Shown: in pieces, positions 1 to 9,768 of the stretch
Layout: every line of letters starts with the position of its first letter
How positions within the stretch are numbered: the first letter of the stretch is position 1
Source of the DNA: JBDXHU01 sp039989475
GTDB lineage: Bacteria; Pseudomonadota; Gammaproteobacteria; Pseudomonadales; Halieaceae
NCBI GenBank assembly: GCA_039989475.1
Contig: JBDXHU010000006.1
Coordinates: 1-64,000 of the forward strand
Length of the DNA: 64,000 nucleotides
Direction of reading: 5' to 3'
Notes under the pieces: generated by a model
What the model was told of the DNA's origin: nothing
Databases searched by the model: none
Seen by the model: only the letters and a program-made list of their open reading frames with translations
Made by a program: the position numbers and the translations under genes

Positions 1-2
1 TA

Positions 3-2322
3 GTGACGACGGGCCTGGGCGTGACCGATGTTGATGGCATCCCGGCGACGGGCGCGTATGCGTTTGGAACGGGTCCGACGAGTGGCACGATCACGGGCTT
101 CGATGTTGATACGGGTGCTTACACCTATACGCCGAATGCGAACTTTAACGGTAGTGACAGCTTCACGGTCACGGTGACGGACTCTGATGGGTTCGCGACG
201 CTGGTGACGGTGGATGTGACGGTGACGCCGGTAACAGATCTCACCCTGGGTGCAGACGTGCTGACGGTTACCCAGAACAGCGGTGCTAACCCGGGCAACC
301 TGTCGACGAATGACAGCACGACCTCGGGCGGCACCTTGAGCTACGCGCTGGACGGTGTGACCAATGTGACCGATGGCACACTGAGCCTTAATGCCGACGG
401 CAGCTATACCTATACGCCGAATGCCAGTTTTGTCGGTACCGATAGCTTTAGCTACATCGTTACAGATGCAGATAGCGGTGAAAGCGGTACACAGACAGCG
501 GTAATTACGGTCACGGCAGCGGTTGATGATGGTGCGGCGACGCCGAACCCAGTTAGCGAGACGACGGCCGAAGATACGGCATTGGTTAGCACGGGCCTGG
601 GTGTGACCGATGCGGATGGCATTCCGGCGACGGGTGCGTATGCCTTTGGAACGGGTCCGTCGAACGGCACGATCACGGGCTTCGATGTAGATACGGGTGG
701 GTATACCTATACCCCGAATGCGGACTTTAACGGAAGCGACAGCTTTACGGTTACGGTGACGGACTCGGATGGCTTCGCGACGCTGGTGACAGTGGATGTG
801 ACGGTGACGGCGGTGGATGATCAGGTCACCGACTCTGACGAGAGCATCAATGTCGATGAAGACAGCGGTGCGAATGTAGGCAGCGTGGTGAGTGACGCGA
901 CGAGCCCGGACGGTGCGGTGACGGTGACGACGTTTACGGTTGCCGGTGATGGCACGACGTATCAGGCGGATGGCACTGGCACGGGTGACACGGCGACGAT
1001 CGCGGGTGTCGGTAGCTTGCAGATCCAGAGCGATGGTAGTTACTCGTTTACGCCGGTGGCGAACTACAACGGCCCGGTTCCTGTTGCGACCTACACTGTT
1101 ACCGACGGTTCCGGTACGGACGATACAAGTACCCTGACGATCACGGTTGATCCGGTCAACGACACACCGGCGGTGATTGTAAGCGGTGACAGTGCCACGG
1201 GTGATGAAGATACGACCCTGGGTGACACCCTGGTGGTGACTGACCCGGACGGCCTGGATGCGACAAGCCCGTATACGATCACGGCGCCGAACCAGCCCAG
1301 TGATGGTGTGGCGGCGATAGATCCTCTCACCGGTGTCTGGACCTATACGCCGGATGCCAACTTCAATGGCAGCGACAGTTTTGTAGTGACCTTCACTGAC
1401 GGTGACGGCTTCACCACCCCGGTAACGATCAATGTCACGGTCGATCCGGTGGATGACGGCGCGGCGACGCCAAGCCCGGTAACGGAATCAACCAATGAAG
1501 ATACGCCATTAGTGACCACGGGCCTGGGTGTGACCGATGCTGATGGTATCCCGCTCACGGGTGCGTATGCCTTTGGAACGGGTCCGACGAACGGCACGAT
1601 CACGGGCTTCGATACGGATACGGGTGCCTACACCTATACCCCGGATCCGGACTTTAACGGAAGCGACAGCTTTACGGTCACGGTGACAGACTCGGATGGC
1701 TTCGCGACACTGGTGACGGTGGATGTAACGGTCTCTGCTGTTGATGATGGCGCGCCGACACCGAACCCGGTGGCGGTATTGACATCGGTTGATACGGCGC
1801 TGGTGAGTGCCAGCCTGGGTGTGACCGATGTTGATGGCATCCCGGCGACAGGTGCGTATGCGTTTGGAACGGGTCCGACGAACGGCACGATCACGGGCTT
1901 CGATATTAATACGGGTGCTTACACCTATACGCCGAATGCGGGCTATAGCGGATCCGACAGCTTCACAGTCACGGTAACGGACGCTGACGGCTTCGCGACG
2001 CTGGTGACGGTAGATGTGACGGTGACGGCGGCGGTTGACGATGGTGCGGCGACGCCTAACCCGGTGACGGAATCAACCAGTGAAGATGTCGCCCTGGTGA
2101 CCACGGGTCTGGGTGTGACGGATGTTGATGGCATCCCGGCGACGGGCGCGTATGCGTTTGGAACGGGTCCGACGAACGGCACGATCACGGGCTTCGATGT
2201 TGATACGGGTGCTTACACCTATACGCCGAATGCGAACTTTAACGGTAGTGACAGTTTCACGGTCACGGTGACGGACGCGGATGGCTTCGCGACACTGGTG
2301 ACGGTGGATGTGACAGTCGCTC
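3..2322 (+). repeat. Tandem VCBS-like coding repeats
   Basis: Five highly similar units of about 220-230 bp begin near 3, 590, 1517, 1810 and 2100. Each encodes GLGVTD-x-DGIP...AYAFGTGP...TVTVTD-x-DGFATLVTVDV. The last three recur with a period of about 290 bp. A more divergent unit lies at about 1222-1455. A second repeat type (ending NGPVPVATYTVTDGSG) occurs at about 830-1150 and 2330-2660. Similarity extends to synonymous positions, which suggests recent duplication or gene conversion. Confidence 0.85.
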
Positions 2323-5300
2323 CGGTGAATGATGATTTCACTGACGCGGATGAGTTTATCAGCGTTGCCGAGGACAGCGTCGGTAACACCGGTAGCGTGT
2401 TAACTGGTACGACGAGTGTCGACGGTCCGGTGTCGGTGACAGGCTTTACTGTAGACGTTGATGGCGATCTGACCGATGAGGCGTTTGCAGCGGGCAGCCC
2501 GGCGATGATCGCGGGTGTTGGCACATTGCAAATCGACGCTAATGGCGATTACACGTTTACGCCGGTCGCAAGTTACAACGGGCCGGTGCCAGTAGCGACG
2601 TATACGGTTACGGACGGCTCCGGTGCTGACGACACGAGTACCTTAACGATTACGGTGACGGCGGGAGGCGCAAACACCCCACCCACCGACATAGATCTCA
2701 GCAATAACACGGTTTCGGAGAATGCGCCGGGTGCGATTATTGGCACCCTGACAACTACCGACCCTGAGGGCGGGGCTCATACCTATACGGTTAGCGACAG
2801 TCGCTTCGAGGTAGTTGGCGGTCAACTCAAGCTGGTGAATGGCGTCAGCCTTGATTTTGAGACTGAGCCCTTCGTCGGTCTTGCTGTCACATCTACAGAC
2901 AGCGGTGGTCTGTTCCTGACGGAAGTGTTTGTGATAAGCGTGGTTGACGTATTTGAAGACGTTACTCCGCCTGACGCGCCCACCGTAGATAGTCAGACCG
3001 TCAACGATCCGATGCCAGTTATCACTGGTAGCGCTACCCTGCAGGCTGGTGAGTTCCTGCAGGTGACTGTTGCCGGTACTACCTATCTTGAGTCGAGCCC
3101 GCAGCTTACCGTTGTTGGCAACTCCTGGACGCTCGCCATCCCGACGCCGCTGGCAGACGGGGTCTACGACGTGGTTGCCAGGGCTACAGACGCTTCAGGC
3201 AATACGATTATTGATGGCACTAATGGTGAACTCACCATTGATACCCTCGATCCGGACAGGCCAGGCGTCGATGCAACCTTGAGCAATGATCCGACCCCGA
3301 GTCTCAGTGGGCAGGCTGTGCTGGCGGCCGGTGAATCCTTGTCGGTTACAGTTAATGGAGAGACTTACACCGAAGGCGGCGGCAACCTGACCGTGGTTAA
3401 TGATCGCTGGACCCTGGTCATCCCGGATACGGATGCCCTGGCCCAGGGAACCTATGAAGTGGTTGCTACGACCCGGGATGCTGCTGGCAACGCGATTTCT
3501 GATGCCACTGTAAATGAGCTGACGATTGACCTGACGCCTCCAGATACGCCTACGGTCTTTGCCCAGGTAATCAATGATTCAACACCGGTCATTAGCGGTA
3601 CGGCGACTGTGGGTGCTGGCGAGCAGTTTACTGTTACTGTCAATAATGTGGAGTACCAGGAGGGCGACGGCCACCTGAGTCTCAGCAACGGTACATGGAC
3701 CCTGGTCATACCCGATTCCGACACTATTCCAGACGGTGTATACAACGTCACCGCGGGTATCAGTGATCCGGCAGGTAACCTCAGTATTGATCCTACTGCG
3801 TCTGAATTGACTATCGACACGGTGGTGGCGCGGGATCCTACGGTTATCACCCAGGCGACCAACAGCGATACCCCGGTTGTTCGCGGCACCTTTGACAGCG
3901 CACGCGCTGACGGTGGTCTGACGGTGGAAGTGGCAGGCATTCTCTACCAGTTGGGCGTCGATAACGAGCTGAGTACCACTGGTGATACTTGGACGCTTGA
4001 CCTGGGTACGGCAACACCGCTAGCTGACTCGGCCTATGAGGTAAACGTCATAAGCACTGATGCCTTCAGTGTGAACAGCACCGACAAGACCAACCTGGAA
4101 CTGGTGATCGATACTGTGGCTCCGGATACGCCGACCGTCGCAACGAGCCTGACCAGCAATACCACACCCAGTATTTCCGGTACGGCTAACCCTGCTGCCG
4201 GAGAAGTCTTGAGCGTCACCCTGGATGGCGAAACCTACACAGAAGGTGACGGCAATCTTTCACTGACCGGCGCGGGCAACTGGACCCTGGTTGTCCCGGA
4301 CGGCGACAGCCTTGTTGAAGGTACTTACGAAGTTACCGCAACCCTGACGGACCTTGCCGGTAACAGGACAAGCGACAGCACGGTCAGCGAATTGCAAATC
4401 GACACCTCGAGCCCCTTGATGGTGGACCAGGGTATTGATTATGCGGAAAACCGCCTCCCCGATGCGGTGGTCGGGGTGGTTAGCGCTACTGACAACAGTG
4501 CGGTAGCTGGCTACGGCTTCCTCCAGAGCGACGGCACTATTCGCAGTACCAGTGAGGACGGGCTCTTCACTATCGATGCCAGCGGCCAGATCAGCATAAC
4601 CGATGCCGGTGCTGACAGTGATGCCAATAACTTTGAGGAAGGCAGCAATGCTTCCACTTACTCCGTGGTTGCCACGGACCTGGTGGGACTGACCACGGAT
4701 GCCCTGGTCCAGCTAGCAGTAAGTGATTTGAGTGAAGCGCCCCCTGTGCCGGAAACAGGCCCCGAGCCAGAGCCAGAGCCCGAACCAGAGCCAGAGCCCG
4801 AACCAGAGCAGGAAACGGATATTCCGCCCAGTATTATCGACCCCAGCGACCCGACCGGTGAAGGCGATGGCGGCGGTGACGGCTTCCAGGGCGGTGGCGA
4901 TGGCGACAGCGGTGGCGGGAATGAAGAGGCGACTCTGGTTGAGCTCGATCGCACTATCCAGGACGTTGAAGACACGGCAGATGAGCTGTGGAATATCGTT
5001 GATGATCGCGTACGCTTGAGCGTCAGTCTCGAAGACCAACCGATCACCGCTGAAGGTACTACCGAGCTGACCTTGCCAGTTGATACCTTCACCCACGACG
5101 ATCCTTTCGTCGAGATTACGGTGGAAGCGACCCTGGCCGATGGCAGCGCACTGCCGGAATACGTCACCTTCGATCCAGATGCGCAGTCCTTTGCCATCGA
5201 TGGTGAAGCAGCGCTGGCTGACGGTGTGGCGGAAATTGATGTCCAGATTATAGGCAGCGATAACAGCGGTGACAGCGCCGCTGGCGCCTTCAGGATCGAG

Positions 5301-5966
5301 ATCGTGGATGCCAACGGCGAGCGCATCAGCGTGTCTGACCCGGGCGCCATTGCTACTGATGCGGCCGTAGATCCGGGTTCCCTGAGCGAATCTGTGGTGC
5401 GGCTGGTCGTGGCCCTGGATGACCAACGCGTGCTGTCAGCGGGGGAGTCGATAATTGCCTTGCCCGCCAACACCTTTGAGCACAGCGATCCGGAGGAGGC
5501 CGTCTTTGTTGATGCCACCCTGGAAGATGGCAGCCCGCTGCCGGAGTACATCCTGTTTGATCCTGATACGCTGACCTTTGAGGTCGATGGCGAGGCAGCA
5601 GCCGCAGCCGGTGTTGAGGAAGTTGTGGTGCTGCTTGTAGGGCGGGACGATGCTGGCAACAGCGCAACCGGGGTCTTCGTCATCAGTATCCAGGACATGG
5701 AAAAGGCCACCGCTGGTGCCGACAGCGCGGACCAGCCAGCTGCGCCGGAGACTGCGGCCGTCGGTATAGAGGAGCTCGAGGGCGAGGGCATGCTGGCACT
5801 GGAAGCGGAGAGTTCGGACACCGATTTGACCGCTGGTGAGCCCAGCGCCGAAGAACAGGCCAATGGCCGCAAAAACCTTGATTTACAACTGGAAGATGCT
5901 TCGCGATATACTCTGCTTGATAAAATTGAGCAATTACTGGAAGATATTAAGAACTTGTTCACATAA
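3..5966 (+). CDS. Giant Bap/cadherin-type surface adhesin, 5' end outside window
   Basis: The reading frame is open at the left edge, so the first visible codon falls inside a repeat and the true start lies upstream. About 1987 residues are visible. In order: VCBS/tandem-95-like repeats (to about residue 885, five nearly identical copies of the GLGVTD...VDVTV unit), one cadherin-like domain (about 893-983, with DFE and TDSGG motifs), about five Bap-type Ig-like repeats (about 986-1470), a Pro-Glu linker (about 1581-1606), a Gly/Asp-rich stretch (about 1619-1643), two CADG-like beta domains (about 1670-1770 and 1796-1890) and a short amphipathic C-terminal helix ending LEDIKNLFT. Asp-rich motifs suggest Ca2+ binding. 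No RTX nonapeptides or LPXTG are seen. Such proteins usually mediate biofilm or surface attachment. The export genes that follow on the same strand suggest they secrete it. High confidence in class, function inferred. Confidence 0.85.
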   Translation: MTTGLGVTDVDGIPATGAYAFGTGPTSGTITGFDVDTGAYTYTPNANFNGSDSFTVTVTDSDGFATLVTVDVTVTPVTDLTLGADVLTVTQNSGANPGNLSTNDSTTSGGTLSYALDGVTNVTDGTLSLNADGSYTYTPNASFVGTDSFSYIVTDADSGESGTQTAVITVTAAVDDGAATPNPVSETTAEDTALVSTGLGVTDADGIPATGAYAFGTGPSNGTITGFDVDTGGYTYTPNADFNGSDSFTVTVTDSDGFATLVTVDVTVTAVDDQVTDSDESINVDEDSGANVGSVVSDATSPDGAVTVTTFTVAGDGTTYQADGTGTGDTATIAGVGSLQIQSDGSYSFTPVANYNGPVPVATYTVTDGSGTDDTSTLTITVDPVNDTPAVIVSGDSATGDEDTTLGDTLVVTDPDGLDATSPYTITAPNQPSDGVAAIDPLTGVWTYTPDANFNGSDSFVVTFTDGDGFTTPVTINVTVDPVDDGAATPSPVTESTNEDTPLVTTGLGVTDADGIPLTGAYAFGTGPTNGTITGFDTDTGAYTYTPDPDFNGSDSFTVTVTDSDGFATLVTVDVTVSAVDDGAPTPNPVAVLTSVDTALVSASLGVTDVDGIPATGAYAFGTGPTNGTITGFDINTGAYTYTPNAGYSGSDSFTVTVTDADGFATLVTVDVTVTAAVDDGAATPNPVTESTSEDVALVTTGLGVTDVDGIPATGAYAFGTGPTNGTITGFDVDTGAYTYTPNANFNGSDSFTVTVTDADGFATLVTVDVTVAPVNDDFTDADEFISVAEDSVGNTGSVLTGTTSVDGPVSVTGFTVDVDGDLTDEAFAAGSPAMIAGVGTLQIDANGDYTFTPVASYNGPVPVATYTVTDGSGADDTSTLTITVTAGGANTPPTDIDLSNNTVSENAPGAIIGTLTTTDPEGGAHTYTVSDSRFEVVGGQLKLVNGVSLDFETEPFVGLAVTSTDSGGLFLTEVFVISVVDVFEDVTPPDAPTVDSQTVNDPMPVITGSATLQAGEFLQVTVAGTTYLESSPQLTVVGNSWTLAIPTPLADGVYDVVARATDASGNTIIDGTNGELTIDTLDPDRPGVDATLSNDPTPSLSGQAVLAAGESLSVTVNGETYTEGGGNLTVVNDRWTLVIPDTDALAQGTYEVVATTRDAAGNAISDATVNELTIDLTPPDTPTVFAQVINDSTPVISGTATVGAGEQFTVTVNNVEYQEGDGHLSLSNGTWTLVIPDSDTIPDGVYNVTAGISDPAGNLSIDPTASELTIDTVVARDPTVITQATNSDTPVVRGTFDSARADGGLTVEVAGILYQLGVDNELSTTGDTWTLDLGTATPLADSAYEVNVISTDAFSVNSTDKTNLELVIDTVAPDTPTVATSLTSNTTPSISGTANPAAGEVLSVTLDGETYTEGDGNLSLTGAGNWTLVVPDGDSLVEGTYEVTATLTDLAGNRTSDSTVSELQIDTSSPLMVDQGIDYAENRLPDAVVGVVSATDNSAVAGYGFLQSDGTIRSTSEDGLFTIDASGQISITDAGADSDANNFEEGSNASTYSVVATDLVGLTTDALVQLAVSDLSEAPPVPETGPEPEPEPEPEPEPEPEQETDIPPSIIDPSDPTGEGDGGGDGFQGGGDGDSGGGNEEATLVELDRTIQDVEDTADELWNIVDDRVRLSVSLEDQPITAEGTTELTLPVDTFTHDDPFVEITVEATLADGSALPEYVTFDPDAQSFAIDGEAALADGVAEIDVQIIGSDNSGDSAAGAFRIEIVDANGERISVSDPGAIATDAAVDPGSLSESVVRLVVALDDQRVLSAGESIIALPANTFEHSDPEEAVFVDATLEDGSPLPEYILFDPDTLTFEVDGEAAAAAGVEEVVVLLVGRDDAGNSATGVFVISIQDMEKATAGADSADQPAAPETAAVGIEELEGEGMLALEAESSDTDLTAGEPSAEEQANGRKNLDLQLEDASRYTLLDKIEQLLEDIKNLFT

Positions 5967-6053
5967 TTTTAATAAAAACAAAGAGTTAAAACTCGAATTG
6001 GTTATGATGTTGGGGAGCATATATAGCTAAATTCATTAGGAGCATCGTCTGCA
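5967..6053 (+). other. AT-rich gap between adhesin and export genes
   Basis: This 87-bp spacer is noticeably AT-richer than its neighbours. It holds a weak hairpin (GAGTT/AACTC near 5984-5996) without a T-run, so no convincing terminator is seen. An AGGAG ribosome-binding site lies at 6038-6042. The downstream export genes may be co-transcribed with the adhesin or have their own promoter here; the sequence does not settle which. Confidence 0.4.
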
Positions 6054-7577
6054 GTGTTGCGCACTATCGGACGGTTGGCTTGCGTTTGTACGTTAGCCGG
6101 CTGTGCAATGAATCCGCAGCCACTCTCGGAAACTGAAGTAACCGAGGTTTTGGAAGCGGATCAGGAACTGGTCAAGCAGTTCCGTGAACCTCTTACCCGT
6201 CCTATCGGGTTACATGAGGTAATGTCCCGTGCTGTGCTCAATAATCTGGAACATCGCGTTGCTCGCATGGAGCAGGCTGTCGCCATGGGCAGCTTTGAGC
6301 TGGCCAAATACGATATGTTGCCACAGGTCGACGCCAGCTACGGTCGCCGTTCGCGCAACAAGTTCAGCGCCTCTACCAGTATCTCTGTTGAAACTGGCCA
6401 GGAGTCACTGGAGCCCTCCACGTCACAAGAGAAAGATCACGACATCGGCGACTTTACCGCATCCTGGAACCTGCTCGATTTTGGGGTCAGCTACTACCAG
6501 GCCCAGCAGGAGGCAGATCGCTACCTGATTTCTCGCGAGACACGCCAACGAGTGTTGTCCAACCTCCTGCAGCAGGCGCGCATGCTCTATTGGCGCGCCT
6601 GGGCGGCGCAGAATTCGAGGATTGAAGTCGAGCGGGTATTGATGGAAGCCAATAAGGCCTATGCCGAGGTTTCCCAGGTCATTGAAAATCGCCAGTACAC
6701 AAACATTTTGCCCAACCTGCGCCTCAAGCGGCAATTGTTTGACCTGATCCGCGAGCTCGAGACCCTGTCCCAAGAGTTGACCGAAGCCAGCATTGAGTTG
6801 GCGCAGATCATCAATGTACCCACCAACTCCACCATCAACCTGCTGGGTGTTGAGCCGGGTGCGGAGCTGACCGATGCCAGCGCGCTGCCGGTGCTGCCGC
6901 TGCTGGATGAAGACCCCGTGCAAATGGAAATTACGGCGCTGTATAACTCGACCGAACTGGCCGAGCAGATCTACAATGTGCGTATCGACCAGGCGGAAAC
7001 GCGCAAGGCGCTGCTGCGCTTATTGCCCGGCATTGAATTGAGTTACACCAACGGCTACGACTCCAACAAGTATTTGGTGCACAATAACTGGGCGGAAGTC
7101 GGTGCCGAGGTCAGCTGGAACCTGCTAAGCCTGGCGACAACCAAGCAGGTGCTGGAAAATACCGACTTGCGCGAGGAGTTGGCCCTGCAGCGGCGGTTGG
7201 CGGTAAACATGGCGGTTGTTACCAAGCTCAACCTGGCGGTCTACCAGTACAATATTTCCCTGCGCAAGCTGCAGCAGTCGCGCGAGGTGAAAATCATCGA
7301 TAGCGAAATTGCCAAGCACACTCGTAATGCGGCGCTTTCCAGCACGGCATCTAAAGTGGAGAGCGTGGTGACCGCTGCAGCTGCCCTGCGCACCGACCTG
7401 AGCCTGCTGCAATCCTATGCCAATGCGCAATCTGCCTATGGCGCGGTGTTGGTTGCCCTGGGCCTGAATCCAGTACCGGAAACCTACCTGGACCTGGAGC
7501 TACATGAATTGACCAACCTGATCGCGGTCTACGACAAGACCTGGCAGGGCGGTAATATACCCATGGCGGGATACTAG
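6054..7577 (+). CDS. TolC-family outer membrane efflux lipoprotein
   Basis: Encodes 507 residues with long alpha-helical repeats typical of the TolC/OEP family, the trimeric outer-membrane channel of type I secretion and efflux systems. The GTG start at 6054 follows AGGAG at 6038-6042. The N-terminus is a lipoprotein signal with lipobox LAGC at residues 14-17, so the protein is probably lipid-anchored in the outer membrane. Two related halves are visible (about residues 50-270 and 290-490), as in TolC. It is followed after 56 bp by a HlyD-like adaptor and two more export genes, so it is probably the exit duct for that machine and perhaps for the adhesin just upstream. Family is clear; the substrate is inferred from position. 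Confidence 0.85.
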   Translation: MLRTIGRLACVCTLAGCAMNPQPLSETEVTEVLEADQELVKQFREPLTRPIGLHEVMSRAVLNNLEHRVARMEQAVAMGSFELAKYDMLPQVDASYGRRSRNKFSASTSISVETGQESLEPSTSQEKDHDIGDFTASWNLLDFGVSYYQAQQEADRYLISRETRQRVLSNLLQQARMLYWRAWAAQNSRIEVERVLMEANKAYAEVSQVIENRQYTNILPNLRLKRQLFDLIRELETLSQELTEASIELAQIINVPTNSTINLLGVEPGAELTDASALPVLPLLDEDPVQMEITALYNSTELAEQIYNVRIDQAETRKALLRLLPGIELSYTNGYDSNKYLVHNNWAEVGAEVSWNLLSLATTKQVLENTDLREELALQRRLAVNMAVVTKLNLAVYQYNISLRKLQQSREVKIIDSEIAKHTRNAALSSTASKVESVVTAAAALRTDLSLLQSYANAQSAYGAVLVALGLNPVPETYLDLELHELTNLIAVYDKTWQGGNIPMAGY

Positions 7578-7633
7578 GCGTTACAATCCCGGGCAAGGGC
7601 AGTTCAACCAGAGCAAGCACCGAGGAGGCCCGC

Positions 7634-8407
7634 GTGAAGACTAACCTGCTGGCGGCAACAGCATTTACATTTTTGAGTAGCCAAAGCCTGGCGCAGATGG
7701 AAGAGCAGTTCGGCGACGAATTGTTAGCCGGTTTGCAGACCAATGTGGTACGAGCCCAACTAGTGCCGCTGCAAAAAGCTGTGTTCTCCGCCGGAATTAG
7801 CGCCATTGTCGAGCAAATTCATATTCAGGAAGGCGACGTCGTCGAGCGCGACACCCTTCTTCTCAGCTTTGACTGCGATGGTATCCAGGCCGGTAAGGCC
7901 ATGGCCCAGGCCAGAGTTAAGAGCGCGGATGCCACCCTCCAGGTCAATCGCGAGTTGCTCAAGCTCAATAGCGTCGGTCCACTCGAAATTCAGCTCAATG
8001 AGGCCGAGCTGGATATCGCCAATGGCGAGCTTGCCGCCGTCGATGCCCAGCTCAAGCATTGCCAGGTTCGCGCACCCTTCGCCGGAGCCGTAACCCAGCG
8101 TGCGGTAGACGCCTACCAGTTCGTGGCAGAGGGTGAGCCGCTGCTGGAGCTGGTATCCCGTGATCGGCTGGAAGTGCAACTACTGATGCCATCCACCTCT
8201 CTGGCCTGGCTGCGGGTTGGATCGGATTTCAGTATGTTGGTGGAAGAATTGAATACAGCCATGCCAGGCAAGATTGTGCGCATTGGTGGCGCTGTTGATC
8301 CGGTCAGCCTGACTGTGCCGGTGTTTGGCAAGCTCGATCAGCGAGATGACAGTCTACTGCCGGGGATGAGCGGACGGGTCCAGTTTGTGACGGCGGAATT
8401 TGACTAA
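7634..8407 (+). CDS. Periplasmic HlyD-family adaptor (soluble)
   Basis: A 257-residue membrane-fusion-protein homologue. The GTG start at 7634 follows GAGGAG. The first 20 or so residues look like a Sec signal peptide with cleavage after SLA, so this adaptor should be released into the periplasm instead of being anchored. The order is a first half of the lipoyl/barrel-sandwich (about 45-80, VVERDTLLLSFD), a short helical hairpin (about 85-135), the second lipoyl half (about 140-175, RAPFAGAVTQRAV) and a beta-barrel to the end. It is shorter than typical HlyD/AcrA proteins. The TAATG junction overlaps the next gene by one base, implying translational coupling. Probably part of a multi-adaptor export complex with its neighbours. 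Confidence 0.8.
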   Translation: MKTNLLAATAFTFLSSQSLAQMEEQFGDELLAGLQTNVVRAQLVPLQKAVFSAGISAIVEQIHIQEGDVVERDTLLLSFDCDGIQAGKAMAQARVKSADATLQVNRELLKLNSVGPLEIQLNEAELDIANGELAAVDAQLKHCQVRAPFAGAVTQRAVDAYQFVAEGEPLLELVSRDRLEVQLLMPSTSLAWLRVGSDFSMLVEELNTAMPGKIVRIGGAVDPVSLTVPVFGKLDQRDDSLLPGMSGRVQFVTAEFD

Positions 8408-9765
8408 TGGCGGAAGCCGGTAGCGAGCTACAACTCAAGGCCCTGGCCAATCTTTTGCTGCTGCAGCAACGATTGCGCGAGGCTCGCTCCGAGCCAGAAC
8501 TGGGTTTTATCCTGGTTAATGACACCCGTACGTTAGTTTCCTATCGCAGCGCTGTGCTGTGGTTGACGGCGCCGACAATGCCTGGCGGTGGTCGGCTTGT
8601 CAGCGTCTCCGGTGCGGTCGAACACGATGAACACTCTCCCTTCTTGCAATGGATGAAATCCCTGTGCCGTGAGATATCCGAGCGGCCCATGCAGGGCGTT
8701 GCAGAACTGCGCAAGGCGGATGTGTCGGCAGCTCTTGCCGGGGAATGGGACGTGCATGGCACTGAACAGCTGTTGTGGTGCCCGCTTTACTCCGGCGCCG
8801 GCGACTTTATTGGTGCGCTGGCATTGTGGCGCGAAACGCCGGTACAGGAGGCAGAGCAGCGCATCCTCGGCAATTGGCTGAGCGCGGCCGGCTATAGCCT
8901 GGCCGCTATTCGTGGCAAGGCCTTTGCGCGCTTGAAATTTGCCTGGACTCCGGGGCGCAAACGCATTGCCGCCGGCATAGCTGCCCTTGTATTGCTGCTG
9001 CTATTTATGCCGGTGCGCCTGTCAGTGCTGGCCCAGGCGGAGATCGTCGCACGCAAGCCACTGGTAGTGCGCTCACCGCTGGATGGCATTATCAGCTCTA
9101 TTGAAGTGCGCCCCAATGTTCTGGTGCAGGAAGGCGCGCTGCTGATGAATCTTGACGACACCGAACTGCAAACCCGGCTGGATGTGGCGCAACAGACCCT
9201 GGCGATCAGCCGTGCCCAGTATCAGCAGGCCGGTCAGCAGGCGGCATTCAGTGCCGAGGCCAAGGCTTCCCTGCGGGTACTGGCCCTGGAGGGCGAAAAA
9301 AATGTGGCTGAGGTGGCTTACATCAAATCCTTACTGGAACGCAGCGCCGTAGAGGCGGAGCAGGGCGGTGTCATCATCATGCCAAGTCCGGACGAAATGC
9401 TTGGCCGGCCAGTGGTCACCGGAGAGCGCCTGCTCACCATCGCCAATCCTGACGACACACAGTTGGAGGCCTGGTTGACAGTGGGTGACGATATTACGCT
9501 GCTGTACTATTCGGAGATCCAGTTCTTTCCCAATGTGGCGCCAGACAAGAAGTATGAGGCGCGCCTGCTGCGCATGGATTACCGCGCCGACACCATCGAA
9601 ACCGGTGAACTCGCGTATCGCATTCGCGCCGATTTTGTCGACACCGAACATCTGCCGCGCATTGGCATGCGTGGCACCGCCAAGCTGCACGGCGAATCGG
9701 TCAGCCTGGGCTATTACCTGTTACGCCGTCCCCTCGCCACGCTAAGGCGCTGGACAGGATTTTAG
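8407..9765 (+). CDS. GAF-domain HlyD-family membrane adaptor
   Basis: A 452-residue protein with an unusual fusion. Residues about 10-170 resemble a GAF sensor domain and should be cytoplasmic. One membrane helix follows (about 185-205). The rest is a periplasmic HlyD adaptor: first lipoyl half VVRSPLDGIISSIEV (about 218-232), a helical segment, second lipoyl half with PVVTGERLL, then a beta-barrel. The ATG overlaps the upstream stop (TAATG) and the next gene begins three bases after this stop, so all are surely one operon. The GAF-like part could sense a ligand or contact an energy-supplying partner; that is inference. The HlyD half is clear, the GAF call is by fold-like pattern. Confidence 0.78.
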   Translation: MAEAGSELQLKALANLLLLQQRLREARSEPELGFILVNDTRTLVSYRSAVLWLTAPTMPGGGRLVSVSGAVEHDEHSPFLQWMKSLCREISERPMQGVAELRKADVSAALAGEWDVHGTEQLLWCPLYSGAGDFIGALALWRETPVQEAEQRILGNWLSAAGYSLAAIRGKAFARLKFAWTPGRKRIAAGIAALVLLLLFMPVRLSVLAQAEIVARKPLVVRSPLDGIISSIEVRPNVLVQEGALLMNLDDTELQTRLDVAQQTLAISRAQYQQAGQQAAFSAEAKASLRVLALEGEKNVAEVAYIKSLLERSAVEAEQGGVIIMPSPDEMLGRPVVTGERLLTIANPDDTQLEAWLTVGDDITLLYYSEIQFFPNVAPDKKYEARLLRMDYRADTIETGELAYRIRADFVDTEHLPRIGMRGTAKLHGESVSLGYYLLRRPLATLRRWTGF

Positions 9766-9768
9766 GCG

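Noticed and set aside
4740..4820. Possible frameshift or sequencing artefact in the Pro-Glu repeat
   Set aside because: The frame stays open for 380 residues after it with regular domains, so the repeat is a real linker.
4658..5962. 434-codon Ser-rich open frame antisense to the adhesin 3' end
   Set aside because: Low-complexity shadow of Asp/Gly/Glu-rich coding; no ribosome-binding site or motif.
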